From Caballeronia choica (GTDB lineage Bacteria > Pseudomonadota > Gammaproteobacteria > Burkholderiales > Burkholderiaceae): a stretch of DNA of 64,000 bases. The number at the start of each line of letters is the position of its first letter. Position 1 is the first letter of the stretch. The position numbers were made by a program, and so were the translations under genes. The stretch covers positions 1-64,000 of the forward strand of contig NZ_FCON02000005.1 of assembly GCF_001544535.1 (NCBI RefSeq), written 5' to 3'. The notes beneath the pieces are model-generated. The model was not told the origin of the DNA. It worked only from the letters and a program-made list of their open reading frames with translations, and did no database searches. Below, piece by piece: positions 54,599 to 64,000 of the stretch.

Positions 54599-55612
54599 AT
54601 GAACCAGATCCACGCAATGCGAGTATTCGTCCGCGTTTCCGAGACCGAGAGTTTCCGGCGCGCCGCACAGCAACTCGACGTGTCGAACGCGCTTGTTACG
54701 AGATCGATTGCCATGCTGGAAGCGCATTTACGCACCCGCCTGATCAATCGCACCACCCGCAACTTGTCGCTCACAGAAGCCGGCACGCGCTATCTCGAAG
54801 GTTGCCGTGCGCTGCTGGAAGAACTCGACAACCTCGAAACGGCCCTCGCCCATACCGAAGGTGAACCGAGCGGGACGCTGCGCGTGGTCGCATCAAGTTC
54901 GTTGTCGCTGCTCATGCTGACGCCGCTTATCGACGGGTTCCGCAAACACTATCCCAAGGTCAACGTGCGCCTCACGCTCGCCGAGCGTCATATCGACCTG
55001 GTCGAGGACGGCTTCGACGTCGGCATCGTCACGGCGTTCATGGTGTCGAGCACGGCGCTCGTCGAGCGGCCCGTCGCGACCAATCCGCTGATTCCGGTCG
55101 CGACCCCTGCCTACCTCGCCGAGCATGGCGTCCCGCATGCGCCGGTCGATCTGCAAGGCTGCCCGTCGGTGGCGCTGCCGAATGAGATACGCAGTGCGAC
55201 CTGGCATTTCCGCCATCGCCAGGGCTCCTCCGACCAGCTCACGCTCACGCCGGTCTACACGGTCAACAACGCGCTGATGGTGCGGCTCGCGACGCTCGCC
55301 GGCATGGGCTTCTCGATCCTGCCCGAAGGCCTCGTCGCCGCGGACCTCGAAGCCGGCACGCTCGAGCGCATTCTGCCGGACTACACGATCGACGACCCCG
55401 ACATGAAGGTATCGATCGTGTATCCGGGCCGCCAGTACTTGCCCGCCAAGACGCGCCTTTTCATCGATTACGCGCTCGAGAAACTGGCTCCGCAAGTGAA
55501 CGCGGGAATCGACCGCCCGGATGCCGCGTTGACGCGGGTGCCGGGCTTCATGGCCTCCACCGGCGCGGGCATGTCGCATGCCTCGTCGCACGCGGAAAGG
55601 CCCACTCATTGA
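54599..55612 (+). CDS. LysR-type regulator (CrgA/DmlR-like)
   Basis: A 337-residue regulator. HTH residues 1-60: MNQIHAMRVFVRVSETESFRRAAQQLDVSNALVTRSIAMLEAHL, followed by RLINRTTRNLSLTEAG, hallmarks of the CrgA/DmlR subgroup. The effector domain runs from about 92 (GTLRVVASSSLSLLML), with VDLQGCPSVALPN and AGMGFSILPEGLVA. The C-terminal about 45 residues are an extra unstructured-looking tail. The ATG at 54599 was chosen because the HTH begins there. It probably controls the divergent antiporter genes; this is inferred from position. Confidence 0.9.
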   Translation: MNQIHAMRVFVRVSETESFRRAAQQLDVSNALVTRSIAMLEAHLRTRLINRTTRNLSLTEAGTRYLEGCRALLEELDNLETALAHTEGEPSGTLRVVASSSLSLLMLTPLIDGFRKHYPKVNVRLTLAERHIDLVEDGFDVGIVTAFMVSSTALVERPVATNPLIPVATPAYLAEHGVPHAPVDLQGCPSVALPNEIRSATWHFRHRQGSSDQLTLTPVYTVNNALMVRLATLAGMGFSILPEGLVAADLEAGTLERILPDYTIDDPDMKVSIVYPGRQYLPAKTRLFIDYALEKLAPQVNAGIDRPDAALTRVPGFMASTGAGMSHASSHAERPTH

Positions 55613-55817
55613 GCGAGACAAAACGCTAGCCGCCGTGCCGGGCCGCGTGGTTCTCTCGAACGCGCGCTCGGCAAGATGAAAGCCGGCGCGATGCGGTCAA
55701 CACGGGGCGCGGCGGACTCGTCGAACGCAATGCACTGATCGGCGCGCTGAAAAGCGGCCAGTCGGGACGCCTCGCGCTCGGCCATCGACGATTGAACCGA
55801 CCGGAGGCGACGAGGCT

Positions 55818-56324
55818 TCAGGTCTCGCCGTATTCGGCCGACGCAGCGCCCGGCGCCGCGCACATCTGGCGCAGCAGCTCCGCTTCGCGCTCGTGCACTT
55901 CCACCGGCATGCACAACGCGCCCGCGTGCGCCAGATAGCGCGCGCGATGCTGACCGTTGCGAAACGCCACCACGCCATCGCGATTCACGCCGAGCAAACC
56001 GAGCAGGCCGTGCGCGCGCCGCGCGGAGATCGTCACATAGGGCATCTCGGGCACGCGCGGATTGTCCGGATCGAGAAACTCGCGGATGCCTTTCACCTTG
56101 CCCGCATGCCAGTCGCTGACCGACTTGAGCACATAGTCGGTGTCGTCGCGATCGGCACACTCGAGCAGCTTCTTCACATCGACGAGCACCACCTGATGGC
56201 GCGAGCCGACCTCGCCAAAGACGCGCTTGAGACGCACGAAGTCGAAGTGCGCGTGGCCTTGCAGCCGCACGATCCAGACCGTTTCCGCCAGCGCCGGGGC
56301 ACTCATCGAAGCGTTGTTCGCCAT
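55818..56324 (-). CDS. Protein with ParB/sulfiredoxin-like motif, unknown
   Basis: A 168-residue cytoplasmic protein. The second half has VPEMPYVTIS, LLGVNRDGVVAFRNGQHRARYLAHAGALCMPVEVHEREAELL. The run DGxxAFRNGQHRARYL (GQHRARYL at 124-131) matches the nucleotide-contacting GRHR-type motif of the ParB/Srx fold, where an Arg/His box sits at a helix start. Similar stand-alone proteins are sometimes annotated as plasmid fertility-inhibition-like. No HTH domain follows, so it is not a ParB partition protein. The function is unknown. It is divergent from the DNA-repair operon, 154 bases away. Confidence 0.55.
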   Translation of the reverse strand: MANNASMSAPALAETVWIVRLQGHAHFDFVRLKRVFGEVGSRHQVVLVDVKKLLECADRDDTDYVLKSVSDWHAGKVKGIREFLDPDNPRVPEMPYVTISARRAHGLLGLLGVNRDGVVAFRNGQHRARYLAHAGALCMPVEVHEREAELLRQMCAAPGAASAEYGET

Positions 56325-56478
56325 AACCAGGAACCAGGCTGCGCGCGCTCGATGCGCGCGCTTCACGAGTAAAACTTGTACACCCTAGCGGCCGATCGTG
56401 AAAGACTCATGACGGGCACAGCATGTGCTCTGTTGCAAGAATCAAACTACTTCATCCGCGAGACCAGCCGGAGCCGGG

Positions 56479-57678
56479 TTGAACGCACACTCGAACGCGA
56501 ACGCCGACCTCATCGTCGCGCGCCCCGAAGGGCTTTATTGTCCGGCGGGCGACTTCCATATCGATCCATGGCGGCCCGTCGAACGCGCCGTCATCACGCA
56601 TGCGCACGCCGATCATGCGCGCTTCGGTCATCGGCACTATCTGGCGGCTGAGCCGGGTACCGGCGTGCTGCTGTCGAGGTTGCCCGGCATCGACCTTCAG
56701 GGTCTCGCGTATGGCGAGCGCATCGCGATCAACGGTGTGACCGTGTCGCTGCATCCGGCGGGACATGTGCTCGGCTCGGCACAGGTGCGCGTCGAGCACG
56801 CGGGGCGCGTATGGGTCGCTTCGGGCGACTACAAGATCGAGCCGGACCCGACCTGTGCGCCCTTCGAACCGGTGCGCTGCGAGACGTTCATCACCGAGTC
56901 GACGTTCGGCTTGCCGATCTATCGATGGGAGCCGTCGCAGGCGGTGTTCGACGGCATCGATTCCTGGTGGCGGCACAACGCGGCGCAAGGGCGCGCGTCG
57001 GTGCTCTTCTGCTATTCGTTCGGCAAGGCGCAGCGCATTCTCGCGGGCGTCGACAGCGGGATCGGGCCGATCTTCTGCCATGGCGCGGTCGAGCCGCTCA
57101 ATCGCGCGTATCGCGCAGCCGGGGTCGCGCTGCCGCCGACGCGGCTCGTCTCCGACATCGCCGCCCGCGACAAGGCCGCGTTCAAGGGCGCGCTGGTGAT
57201 CGCGCCGCCGTCCGCGCAGGGTAGCGCGTGGATGCGCCGCTTCGGCGACTACAGCGATGCGTTCGCGTCCGGCTGGATGCGGCTGCGCGGCACGCGGCGG
57301 CGTCGCGGGCTGGATCGCGGCTTCGTCCTGTCCGATCACGCCGACTGGCCCGGCTTGCAAACCGCGATCGGCGCAACGGGGGCCGAACGCGTGATCGTCA
57401 CGCATGGGCAGATCGAGCCGATGGTGCGGTGGCTGCGCGAACAGGGTCTCGAAGCCGGCGCGTTCAAGACCGAATATGGCGACGATGCCATCGAAGCCGA
57501 CGCGGCTGAAGCTGTGGGGAGTGTCGGGAACGCCGAGAGCGTGAAGAACACGAACAGCACGGAGAGCGCTGCGAGCGAAGGGCACGCGCCGAACGCGCGG
57601 GACGCGGCCGATGCGACGAATGCTGGGAACGTGGTGAACGCGGGGAACACGGCGAACCGGGAGAGCGACAAGCAATGA
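56479..57678 (+). CDS. Ligase-associated MBL-fold exonuclease
   Basis: A metallo-beta-lactamase/beta-CASP-related nuclease. Metal ligands are in ITHAHADHARFGH (HxHxDH), LHPAGHVLGSAQV and ASGDYK, with FVLSDHADWPGL and VIVTHGQIE in the C-terminal half. TTG at 56479 with GGAG five bases before is the best start; an upstream ATG at 56425 is weaker. Homologues in this operon type are annotated as ligase-associated DNA damage response exonucleases. The last about 60 residues are a low-complexity Asn/Ala/Ser/Glu tail (GNAESVKNTNSTES, TNAGNVVNAGNTAN) beyond the enzyme fold. The stop overlaps the ligase start by 4 bases. Confidence 0.88.
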   Translation: MNAHSNANADLIVARPEGLYCPAGDFHIDPWRPVERAVITHAHADHARFGHRHYLAAEPGTGVLLSRLPGIDLQGLAYGERIAINGVTVSLHPAGHVLGSAQVRVEHAGRVWVASGDYKIEPDPTCAPFEPVRCETFITESTFGLPIYRWEPSQAVFDGIDSWWRHNAAQGRASVLFCYSFGKAQRILAGVDSGIGPIFCHGAVEPLNRAYRAAGVALPPTRLVSDIAARDKAAFKGALVIAPPSAQGSAWMRRFGDYSDAFASGWMRLRGTRRRRGLDRGFVLSDHADWPGLQTAIGATGAERVIVTHGQIEPMVRWLREQGLEAGAFKTEYGDDAIEADAAEAVGSVGNAESVKNTNSTESAASEGHAPNARDAADATNAGNVVNAGNTANRESDKQ

Positions 57679-59342
57679 AGCGCTTCGCCACGCTCTACAC
57701 GGCGCTCGATGCCACGACATCGACGAACGAAAAGCTCGAAGCGCTGACCGCGTATTTCTCGGTGGCGGAGCCGGAAGACGCCGCGTGGGCCGCCTATTTC
57801 CTCGCGGGCGGCAAGCCGCGCCAGTCCGTGCCCACCCGCATGCTGACCGAACTCGCCCGCGAGCGCGCGGGCCTGCCTGAATGGCTCTTCGACGAGTCGT
57901 ATCAAGCGGTCGGCGACCTCGCCGAAACCATCGCGCATGTCCTGCCGCCCGCCGAACGCGAATCCGAACTGGGGCTTGCACAATGGATCGAGGATCGCGT
58001 GCTGACGCTGCGCGGCGCGAGTCCCCCGGCGCTGCGCGAACGCCTGCTCGGCTACTGGGACGAACTCAACTGGAGCGAACGCTTCCTGCTGACGAAGCTG
58101 ATCGGCGGCGGGTTTCGCGTCGGGGTGGCGCGGCAACTCGTCGTGCGCGCGCTGGCCGAAGTGGCGGGCGTCGACCACAAGCGCATCGCGCAACGCATGG
58201 TCGGCTGGACCGATTCGCGCCACGCGCCGAGCGCCGCGCGCTACCTGCGGTTGATCGCGCCCGACAGCGCCGGCGAAGACCTCGATACGCCGCACGAAAG
58301 CGACCTCGGCCTGCCCTATCCGTTCTTTCTCGCGCATCCGTTGCAGGCCGATCCGGCGACGCTCGGCGCGACATCGGACTGGCTCGTCGAATGGAAGTGG
58401 GACGGGATTCGCGCGCAACTGGTCAAGCGCGGCGGCCGCGTGTGGCTGTGGTCGCGCGGCGAGGACCTGATCACCGAGCGCTTTCCCGAACTCGCGTCGC
58501 TCGGCGCGGCGCTGCCGGACGGGACCGTGATCGACGGCGAGATTCTCGCGTGGGAGCCGGGCGCCGACGCACCGCTGCCATTCGCGCGACTGCAACCGCG
58601 CATCACGCGCAAGTCGCTGACCAAGAAGGTGCTGGCGGATTCGCCCGCCGCGCTGCTCGCCTACGATCTGCTCGAAGCAAATGGCGTCGACCTGCGCACG
58701 ACGCCGCTCGGCGAACGCCGCGCGCGGCTCGATGCGCTTGCCGCGGAGTTGGGGCAAACGCTCGCCGTCGATTTGCTGCGCGTCTCACCGCTCGTTCAGG
58801 CAGACGGCTGGGATGCGCTCGCCGCGTTGCGCGACGAAAGCCGTGCGCGCGGGGTCGAAGGATTGATGCTGAAGGAGCGGCAATCGATGTACGGCGTCGG
58901 GCGCACGAAGGCGTCGGGGACGTGGTGGAAGTGGAAGATCGACCCGTATGCGATCGACGCGGTGTTGCTCTACGCGCAGCGCGGCCACGGCCGGCGCGCG
59001 AGCCTCTACACCGATTTCACCTTCGCGGTCTGGGACGAAGCCGACGGCACGCGCACGCTGGTGCCGTTCGCGAAGGCCTATTCCGGCCTCACGGATGAAG
59101 AGATGCGCCAGGTCGATGCGATCGTGCGCAAGACGACAGTCGAGAAGTTCGGACCGGTGCGCAGCGTCACGCCGACGCTCGTCTTCGAGATCGGCTTCGA
59201 AGGCATTCAGGCGAGCCCGCGCCACAAGTCGGGGATCGCGGTGCGCTTTCCGCGCATGTTGCGCTGGCGCACGGACAAGCGGATCGAAGACGCCGATACG
59301 CTCGCGATGCTCAAAGGGTTTCTCGGCGGGTCGGCGCCATGA
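57675..59342 (+). CDS. ATP-dependent DNA ligase
   Basis: A 555-residue ligase. The N-terminal DNA-binding helical domain covers about 1-200. The nucleotidyltransferase motif I is [10 protein letters not shown] with the AMP-accepting Lys241, then [15 protein letters not shown] (motif III area), [25 protein letters not shown] and WWKWKIDPY (motifs IV and V), and an OB-fold domain. It seals nicks in duplex DNA. Bacterial copies of this type sit with an Lhr-type helicase and two nucleases, as here. It overlaps both neighbours by 4 bases (ATGA junctions). Confidence 0.93.
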   Translation: MKRFATLYTALDATTSTNEKLEALTAYFSVAEPEDAAWAAYFLAGGKPRQSVPTRMLTELARERAGLPEWLFDESYQAVGDLAETIAHVLPPAERESELGLAQWIEDRVLTLRGASPPALRERLLGYWDELNWSERFLLTKLIGGGFRVGVARQLVVRALAEVAGVDHKRIAQRMVGWTDSRHAPSAARYLRLIAPDSAGEDLDTPHESDLGLPYPFFLAHPLQADPATLGATSDWLVEWKWDGIRAQLVKRGGRVWLWSRGEDLITERFPELASLGAALPDGTVIDGEILAWEPGADAPLPFARLQPRITRKSLTKKVLADSPAALLAYDLLEANGVDLRTTPLGERRARLDALAAELGQTLAVDLLRVSPLVQADGWDALAALRDESRARGVEGLMLKERQSMYGVGRTKASGTWWKWKIDPYAIDAVLLYAQRGHGRRASLYTDFTFAVWDEADGTRTLVPFAKAYSGLTDEEMRQVDAIVRKTTVEKFGPVRSVTPTLVFEIGFEGIQASPRHKSGIAVRFPRMLRWRTDKRIEDADTLAMLKGFLGGSAP

Positions 59343-61924
59343 GTGCGCCGGACGACGCGAAGCATCGGCCACCGCGTCCGCGCCGCGTGCCGAAAACGCG
59401 CGCGGCGCAAGCCCGCGCCGATGCCGTGGCCGAGTTGTTTCGCCCCGCGCCGCTCGCCATCGACGCCGAACAGGCAAGCCGCCCCTTCGACGAGCGCCTG
59501 AAACACTGGTTCGCCGATAAGGGCTGGCAGCCGTTCGATTTCCAGCGCGAAGTGTGGCGCGAGATCGCGCACGGATCGAGCGGCCTGCTCCACGCGACGA
59601 CCGGCGCGGGCAAGACCTGGGCGGTCTGGCTCGGCGCGCTCGCGACGTTCGCGCAAAGCGGCGCCCGCGCCGTGCCCGCGCCGCTCACGGTCCTGTGGAT
59701 CACGCCGATGCGCGCGCTCGCCGCCGATACCGCCCGCGCGTTGCAGTCGGCCGTCACCGCGCTCGCCGTGCCGTGGACGGTCGGCTTGCGCACCGGCGAC
59801 ACGCCGTCTGCCGAGCGCGCGCGGCAGAACCGCCGCATGCCATCGGCGCTCGTCACGACGCCCGAAAGCCTCACGCTGATGCTGACCCGCGCCGACGCTC
59901 AAGAGGAACTCGCGCATGTGCGGCTCGTCGTCGTCGATGAATGGCACGAGCTGCTGGGAAACAAGCGCGGCACGCAGACACAGCTCGCGCTCGCGCGCCT
60001 CGCACGCTGGCGTCCCGGCATTCAGGTGTGGGGTTTGTCCGCGACGCTCGGCAATCTCGCGTTCGCGCACGACGCGCTGCTTGCGTCCGTGAAAACGCCG
60101 CGCGTGACCGTGCGCGGCGCGCAGCCGAAGACGCTGATCGTCGACACGCTGATCCCCGACACGATCGAGCGGTTTCCATGGGGCGGTCATCTCGGCGTGC
60201 GGCAGGTCGGCCCGGTCGCTAATGAAATCGAACAGGCGCGCAGTTCGCTCGTCTTCACCAACACGCGCTCGCAGTCGGAGATCTGGTATCGCGCGTTGCT
60301 GGAGTCGCGGCCGGACTGGGCCGGGCTGATCGCGCTGCATCACGGCTCGCTCGATCAGGAAGTGCGCGAGTGGGTGGAAACGGGTCTGAAGAACGGACAG
60401 TTGAAGGCCGTCGTCTGCACGTCGAGCCTCGATCTGGGCGTCGACTTCCTGCCCGTCGAGCGCGTGTTCCAGATCGGCTCGCCGAAAGGCGTCGCGCCCC
60501 TGATGCAGCGCGCCGGCCGCTCGGGCCACGCGCCCGGCCGGGCGTCGCGCGTGACGATCGTGCCGACGCACGCACTCGAACTCGTCGAAGCGGCGGCGGC
60601 GCGCTGGGCCGTCGCGGAACGGCGCATCGAAGGCCGCGAGATGCCGGCGAAACCGCTCGACGTGCTCGTCCAGCATCTGGTGACGGTGGCGATCGGCGGC
60701 GGTTTCAGGGCTTCGGAACTGTTCGACGAGGTTCGCAGCGCCTACGCGTATCGCGACCTGACGCAGCAGGAGTTCGACTGGGCGCTCGCGTTCGTCGAGC
60801 GCGGCGGCACGTCGCTCGCGGCATATCCGGACTACCACCGCGTGACGCTCGGCGACGACGGCGTCTATCGCGTGCCGCGCGAGGATCTGGTCCGGCGGCA
60901 TCGGAACAATGTCGGCACGATCGTCGCGAACGCGACCATCAACGTCGCGTACATGACGGGCGGACGCATCGGCGCAATGGAGGAATCGTTCATCTCGCGC
61001 CTCAAGCCCGGCGACGTCTTCACCTTCGGCGGCCGCGCGCTCGAACTCGTGCGCGTGCGCGACATGACCGCCTACGTGAAGCGCGCGACCTCCTCGCGCG
61101 GCGCAATGCCGCAATGGGCGGGCAGCCGCATGCCGCTTTCGTCCGAACTCGCGGGCGCCACGCTAATGATGCTCGCGCGTGCGAACGCCGGCATCTACGA
61201 CGAGCCGGAGATGCGCGCCGTGCGCCCGCTGCTCGAATTGCAGGCAAGATGGTCGGCGCTGCCGGGGCCGGGCGTGCTGCTGGTCGAAGCGATCCGTTCG
61301 CGCGAAGGCCATCACTTCTTCTGCTATCCGTTCGCCGGGCGCACCGCGCATATCGGGCTCGGCTCGCTGATTGGCTGGCGCGTCGCGCGGGACCAGCCGA
61401 GCACGTTCTCGATCTCGATGAACGACTACGGGTTCGAACTGCTGTCCGCGCGTCCGTTCGACTGGGAGACGCTCATCGAAAACGGCCTCTTCTCGCCCGA
61501 CAACCTCGCGCACGACATCCTCGCGAGCCTGAACTCGTCGGAACTCGCGGCGCGGCGCTTTCGCGAGATCGCGCGGGTGTCGGGGCTCGTGTTCCAGGGG
61601 CATCCTGGGCAGCAGAAAAGCGCGCGGCAATTGCAGGCTTCGAGCGGGCTGTTCTACGAAGTCTTCCGCAAGCACGACAGCGGCAACCTGCTGCTCGCGC
61701 AGGCCGAGGAGGAAGTGAGGTTGCAGGAACTGGAACTCGAGCGCATCCGCGTGGCGCTGGAAAGCATGAGCGCGAGCCGCCTCGCGCTGACGCATCCGAA
61801 GAAGCCGACGCCCTTCGCGTTTCCGCTCATCATCGGACGGCTGCGCGAGAAGGTGAGCACGGAGAAGCTGTCGGATCGCGTCGAGCGGATGCTGGCCGAC
61901 CTGGAAAAGGCGGCGCGCACATGA
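59339..61924 (+). CDS. Lhr-type DEXH-box DNA helicase, ligase-associated
   Basis: An 861-residue superfamily 2 helicase. Walker A is ATTGAGKTW (Lys92), DEXH box [11 protein letters not shown], motif [11 protein letters not shown], motif [13 protein letters not shown] and motif [15 protein letters not shown]. The C-terminal half contains the Lhr-core winged-helix and beta-barrel domains. This is the short Lhr-Core type and lacks the long C-terminal part of mycobacterial Lhr. It translocates 3' to 5' in studied relatives and probably opens or remodels damaged DNA for the nucleases and ligase encoded beside it. It overlaps the ligase and phosphoesterase genes by 4 bases each. Confidence 0.93.
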   Translation: MSAPDDAKHRPPRPRRVPKTRAAQARADAVAELFRPAPLAIDAEQASRPFDERLKHWFADKGWQPFDFQREVWREIAHGSSGLLHATTGAGKTWAVWLGALATFAQSGARAVPAPLTVLWITPMRALAADTARALQSAVTALAVPWTVGLRTGDTPSAERARQNRRMPSALVTTPESLTLMLTRADAQEELAHVRLVVVDEWHELLGNKRGTQTQLALARLARWRPGIQVWGLSATLGNLAFAHDALLASVKTPRVTVRGAQPKTLIVDTLIPDTIERFPWGGHLGVRQVGPVANEIEQARSSLVFTNTRSQSEIWYRALLESRPDWAGLIALHHGSLDQEVREWVETGLKNGQLKAVVCTSSLDLGVDFLPVERVFQIGSPKGVAPLMQRAGRSGHAPGRASRVTIVPTHALELVEAAAARWAVAERRIEGREMPAKPLDVLVQHLVTVAIGGGFRASELFDEVRSAYAYRDLTQQEFDWALAFVERGGTSLAAYPDYHRVTLGDDGVYRVPREDLVRRHRNNVGTIVANATINVAYMTGGRIGAMEESFISRLKPGDVFTFGGRALELVRVRDMTAYVKRATSSRGAMPQWAGSRMPLSSELAGATLMMLARANAGIYDEPEMRAVRPLLELQARWSALPGPGVLLVEAIRSREGHHFFCYPFAGRTAHIGLGSLIGWRVARDQPSTFSISMNDYGFELLSARPFDWETLIENGLFSPDNLAHDILASLNSSELAARRFREIARVSGLVFQGHPGQQKSARQLQASSGLFYEVFRKHDSGNLLLAQAEEEVRLQELELERIRVALESMSASRLALTHPKKPTPFAFPLIIGRLREKVSTEKLSDRVERMLADLEKAART

Positions 61925-62589
61925 CGACGGAAGCGCTGACCGTCGATGTCGCGGGGCACACGCTGCTGCTCTCGGCCGAGCGCGCGGCGTTCGATCCGCT
62001 GCTGAAGGCGCTTTTCATCGCCGATGCGCATTTCGGCAAGGACGCCGTGTTCCGCGCGCGCGGGATTCCGGTGCCCGCGGGATCGACCGGCGAGAATCTC
62101 GCGCGGCTCGATGCGCTGGTGAGCACGCATCGGCCGGAGTCGATCGTGTTTTTGGGCGACCTGCTGCATGCGCGCGAGTCTCACGCCGAGGAGACGTTGA
62201 GCGCGTTATCCGCGTGGCGCGCGAGGCATCGCGGGTTGCGGCTGTTGCTGGTCGAAGGCAATCACGACCGGCATGCGGGCGCGTTGCCGGATGCGCTCGG
62301 CTTCGAGAAGGTGGACGAGCCGTACGCGCTGGGACCGTGGTCGCTTTGTCATCATCCGCAGACGGTGGAAGGCGCGTACGCGCTCGCGGGCCACGAGCAT
62401 CCGGTGTACCGCATCGCGACGCGCACGGATCACGCGCGGCTGCCGTGCTTCCGGTTTGGCGCGCGCTCGGGCGTGCTGCCGGCGTTTGGCGGCTTCACCG
62501 GCGGATTCGAGATCAATGAAACCGCGCGCGGCGAAGCGATCTATGTGGTCGCGGGAGAGCGGGTTTTTGGCGTGCGGCGTGACGCGTGA
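61921..62589 (+). CDS. pdeM: PdeM-type metallophosphoesterase nuclease
   Basis: A 222-residue binuclear metallophosphoesterase. Motifs in order are [37 protein letters not shown] and AGHEHPVYR. The family is annotated as the ligase-associated DNA damage response endonuclease PdeM, a Mn-dependent nuclease in characterised relatives. The ATG at 61921 overlaps the helicase stop (ATGA). It is the last gene of the operon. The preceding open frame merely mirrors the helicase gene. Confidence 0.92.
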   Translation: MTTEALTVDVAGHTLLLSAERAAFDPLLKALFIADAHFGKDAVFRARGIPVPAGSTGENLARLDALVSTHRPESIVFLGDLLHARESHAEETLSALSAWRARHRGLRLLLVEGNHDRHAGALPDALGFEKVDEPYALGPWSLCHHPQTVEGAYALAGHEHPVYRIATRTDHARLPCFRFGARSGVLPAFGGFTGGFEINETARGEAIYVVAGERVFGVRRDA

Positions 62590-62611
62590 TGTCTGCTCGG
62601 CTTGGCCTGGC

Positions 62612-63055
62612 TTAGTGGTAAATCGTCTTCGATGACGTCAGTTTCGTCAGCGTCCCGCGCTGGAACCTGTACCAGCCCTCCGTGCTCTTGAGCACGACTT
62701 CGTCTCGCTGCCAGTACACGCCGTCGAGTTTCAGTCGGCGTCCGATCCGCTCGACCGCGGGCGGGTTGCGCCGAAAGTCGTAGAGCACGAGACCGTCGTT
62801 CCCTTCGACGATCATCCGCGCGACCGCGCCGTGCGCACCGGAGGTCTCGTCGAAGTGCCGGAGGCGGTTCGCGTTCAGATGGTCGAACACGCGACCGTCG
62901 ACCTGTGCGACGTAAGCCGCGCCGTCCGGCACGAATTGCAGCGCGCCGCCCGTCGTCGCGATCGGACCGCTCGCGCTGCTCTGTGCGTGCGCGCCACTCG
63001 CGCCACTCGCGACGAGAACGGCCATCAACAACCCCTTCCACCGGCGATCAATCAT
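62612..63055 (-). CDS. Exported protein, unknown
   Basis: A 147-residue protein with a clear signal peptide (WKGLLMAVLVASGASGAHAQ). The mature part is beta-rich: GGALQFVPDGAAYVAQVDGRVFDHLNANRLRHFDE, then LVLYDFRRNPPAVERIGRRLKLDGVYWQRDEVVLKSTEGWYRFQRG. I do not recognise the family. It is convergent with pdeM, 22 bases away, and has an AT-rich upstream region. Clean signal peptide, length and codon use support a real periplasmic protein. Confidence 0.7.
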   Translation of the reverse strand: MIDRRWKGLLMAVLVASGASGAHAQSSASGPIATTGGALQFVPDGAAYVAQVDGRVFDHLNANRLRHFDETSGAHGAVARMIVEGNDGLVLYDFRRNPPAVERIGRRLKLDGVYWQRDEVVLKSTEGWYRFQRGTLTKLTSSKTIYH

Positions 63056-63409
63056 GGGGCGATCTCAAAAAAGTACGAAGATTCGACCTTACCCACAGAC
63101 ATGAACAAGCGCAACGAGGCGTTTCTCCAACACCGCCCAATGCGCAACGTTCCCGATTTTGTCGTCTCGTAATTAAAAGAACCGTTCATAAGCGGGAAAT
63201 TGGCGAAGAATTCCTGCGCCAACCCAGGCTTTCAGCAAAATAACCCTGCACGCGAATCTCGTGCCCAACGCACGCGAATTAGGGTTTTCACCAGCACGCT
63301 TTTGAACCCTTCGGTACAATTCAACCCTTCGTTCGCCGCCTGACGCTTGCGTCTTTCACTCCGAAAACGCGCGTTGCGACGAGACTTCCGCGCCCCCTCC
63401 GCTCCCGCC
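63056..63409. promoter_or_regulatory. Divergent intergenic region
   Basis: A gene-free, comparatively AT-rich stretch between the exported protein (minus) and the MFS gene (plus). Promoters for both should be here. No hairpin or repeat stands out. Confidence 0.45.
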
Positions 63410-64000
63410 ATGCCCTTGCCCCTTCTCGCTCTCGCCATTGCCGCGTTCGGCATCGGCACGACCGAATTCGTCATCATGGGCCTTCTGCCCAATGTCGCCC
63501 GCGATCTCGCCGTATCGATTCCCGCCGCCGGCATGCTCGTCTCGGGCTACGCGCTCGGTGTGACGATCGGCGCGCCCATCCTTGCCATCGTCACCGCGAA
63601 GATGCCGCGCAAGAAGGCGCTGATGGGCCTGATCGGCGTCTTCATCGTCGGCAATCTGCTGTGCGCAATCGCGCCGGGCTACTGGGTGCTGATGGGCGCG
63701 CGCATCGTGACCGCGTTCTGCCACGGCGCGTTCTTCGGCATCGGCTCGGTCGTTGCCGCCGACCTCGTCGCGCCGAACCGCCGCGCGCAGGCCATCGCGC
63801 TGATGTTCACCGGGCTCACGCTCGCGAACGTGCTGGGCGTGCCGCTCGGCACGGCGCTCGGGCAGGCGGCCGGCTGGCGCGCGACGTTCTGGGTCGTGAC
63901 GCTGATCGGACTGCTCGCGGCGGCTGCCCTTCAGGTCTGCCTGCCGAAGCACATCGAGATGCGCGAGACCAGCATCCTGCGCGAATTCGACGTGCTGAAG
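63410..64000 (+). CDS. MFS transporter, partial (cut by window end)
   Basis: The first 197 residues of a major facilitator of the DHA1/AraJ-YdhP type: LALAIAAFGIGTTEFVIMGLLPNVARDLAVSIPAAGMLVSGYALGV, the span 2-3 loop MPRKKALMGLIGVF, and GARIVTAFCHGAFFGIGSVVAADLVAPNRRAQAIALMF. These are signatures of arabinose-efflux-like permeases. Six spans are visible. The gene continues beyond the window. The substrate is unknown. Confidence 0.9.
   Translation, partial: MPLPLLALAIAAFGIGTTEFVIMGLLPNVARDLAVSIPAAGMLVSGYALGVTIGAPILAIVTAKMPRKKALMGLIGVFIVGNLLCAIAPGYWVLMGARIVTAFCHGAFFGIGSVVAADLVAPNRRAQAIALMFTGLTLANVLGVPLGTALGQAAGWRATFWVVTLIGLLAAAALQVCLPKHIEMRETSILREFDVLK

Noticed and set aside
59207-61114. 635-codon minus-strand frame over the helicase
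   Set aside because: Antisense shadow of the Lhr-type helicase; no motif and unusual composition.

Overview
The window looks like a chromosomal segment of a beta-proteobacterium of the Burkholderia sensu lato group (Burkholderia, Paraburkholderia or Caballeronia). The grounds are high GC with strongly GC-biased third codon positions over most of its length, an rmlBACD-wzm-wzt O-antigen locus abutting apaH, the yqgE-ruvX-pyrR-pyrB-pyrX-plsC block, a rubredoxin/thiD pair, groESL with a CIRCE operator, a 3-hydroxybutyrate oligomer hydrolase and a second, divergent Hfq. This is inferred from gene content and order only; no search was run.

Layout. 0.5-1.1 kb: an orphan SAM methyltransferase. 1.5-4.6 kb: a minus-strand prophage remnant (coiled-coil membrane protein, holin, endolysin, structural/tail genes, and an Rz-like spanin gene with an Rz1-like gene nested inside it). 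Several genes here are broken. 4.7-15.3 kb: a surface-polysaccharide locus. It holds a broken capsule-type transferase, three glycosyltransferases, a glycosyltransferase remnant, the ABC exporter Wzm/Wzt and the dTDP-L-rhamnose genes rmlDCAB. The part from 4.7 to 9.7 kb is visibly AT-richer. 15.6-24.0 kb: housekeeping genes (apaH, plsC, an inactive-looking dihydroorotase pyrX, pyrB, pyrR, ruvX, yqgE, photolyase, an unknown protein). 24.1-25.8 kb: an apparently complete IS200/IS605-type element with divergent tnpA and tnpB. 26-31 kb: rubredoxin, thiD, a DUF72 protein, a frameshifted small periplasmic protein and groEL/groES. 31-34 kb: the 5'-truncated, frameshifted remains of a large Ig-repeat adhesin.

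34-49 kb: a DUF2242 lipoprotein, 3HB-oligomer hydrolase, BON protein, TAXI-type TRAP binding protein, HCCA isomerase, LysR regulator, a toxin-antitoxin pair, xdhA-xdhB-xdhC (xdhC lacking its N-terminal domain), an MFS transporter and hfq2. 49-56 kb: a small unknown protein, an aldo/keto reductase, two tandem AspT-type antiporters with a divergent LysR gene, and a protein with a ParB/sulfiredoxin-like motif. 56.5-62.6 kb: a tightly overlapping four-gene DNA-repair operon (MBL exonuclease, ATP-dependent ligase, Lhr-type helicase, PdeM-type phosphoesterase). The window ends inside an MFS transporter gene.

How the genes work together. RmlABCD make dTDP-L-rhamnose, the rhamnosyltransferases build a rhamnose-containing glycan, and Wzm/Wzt export it. 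PyrB is probably held in complex by the catalytically dead PyrX. The last operon is a self-contained strand processing and ligation set. I found no rRNA, tRNA or CRISPR array. A recurring oddity is single-base indels in otherwise clean genes (five loci between 2.9 and 33 kb), which could be real decay or assembly error.
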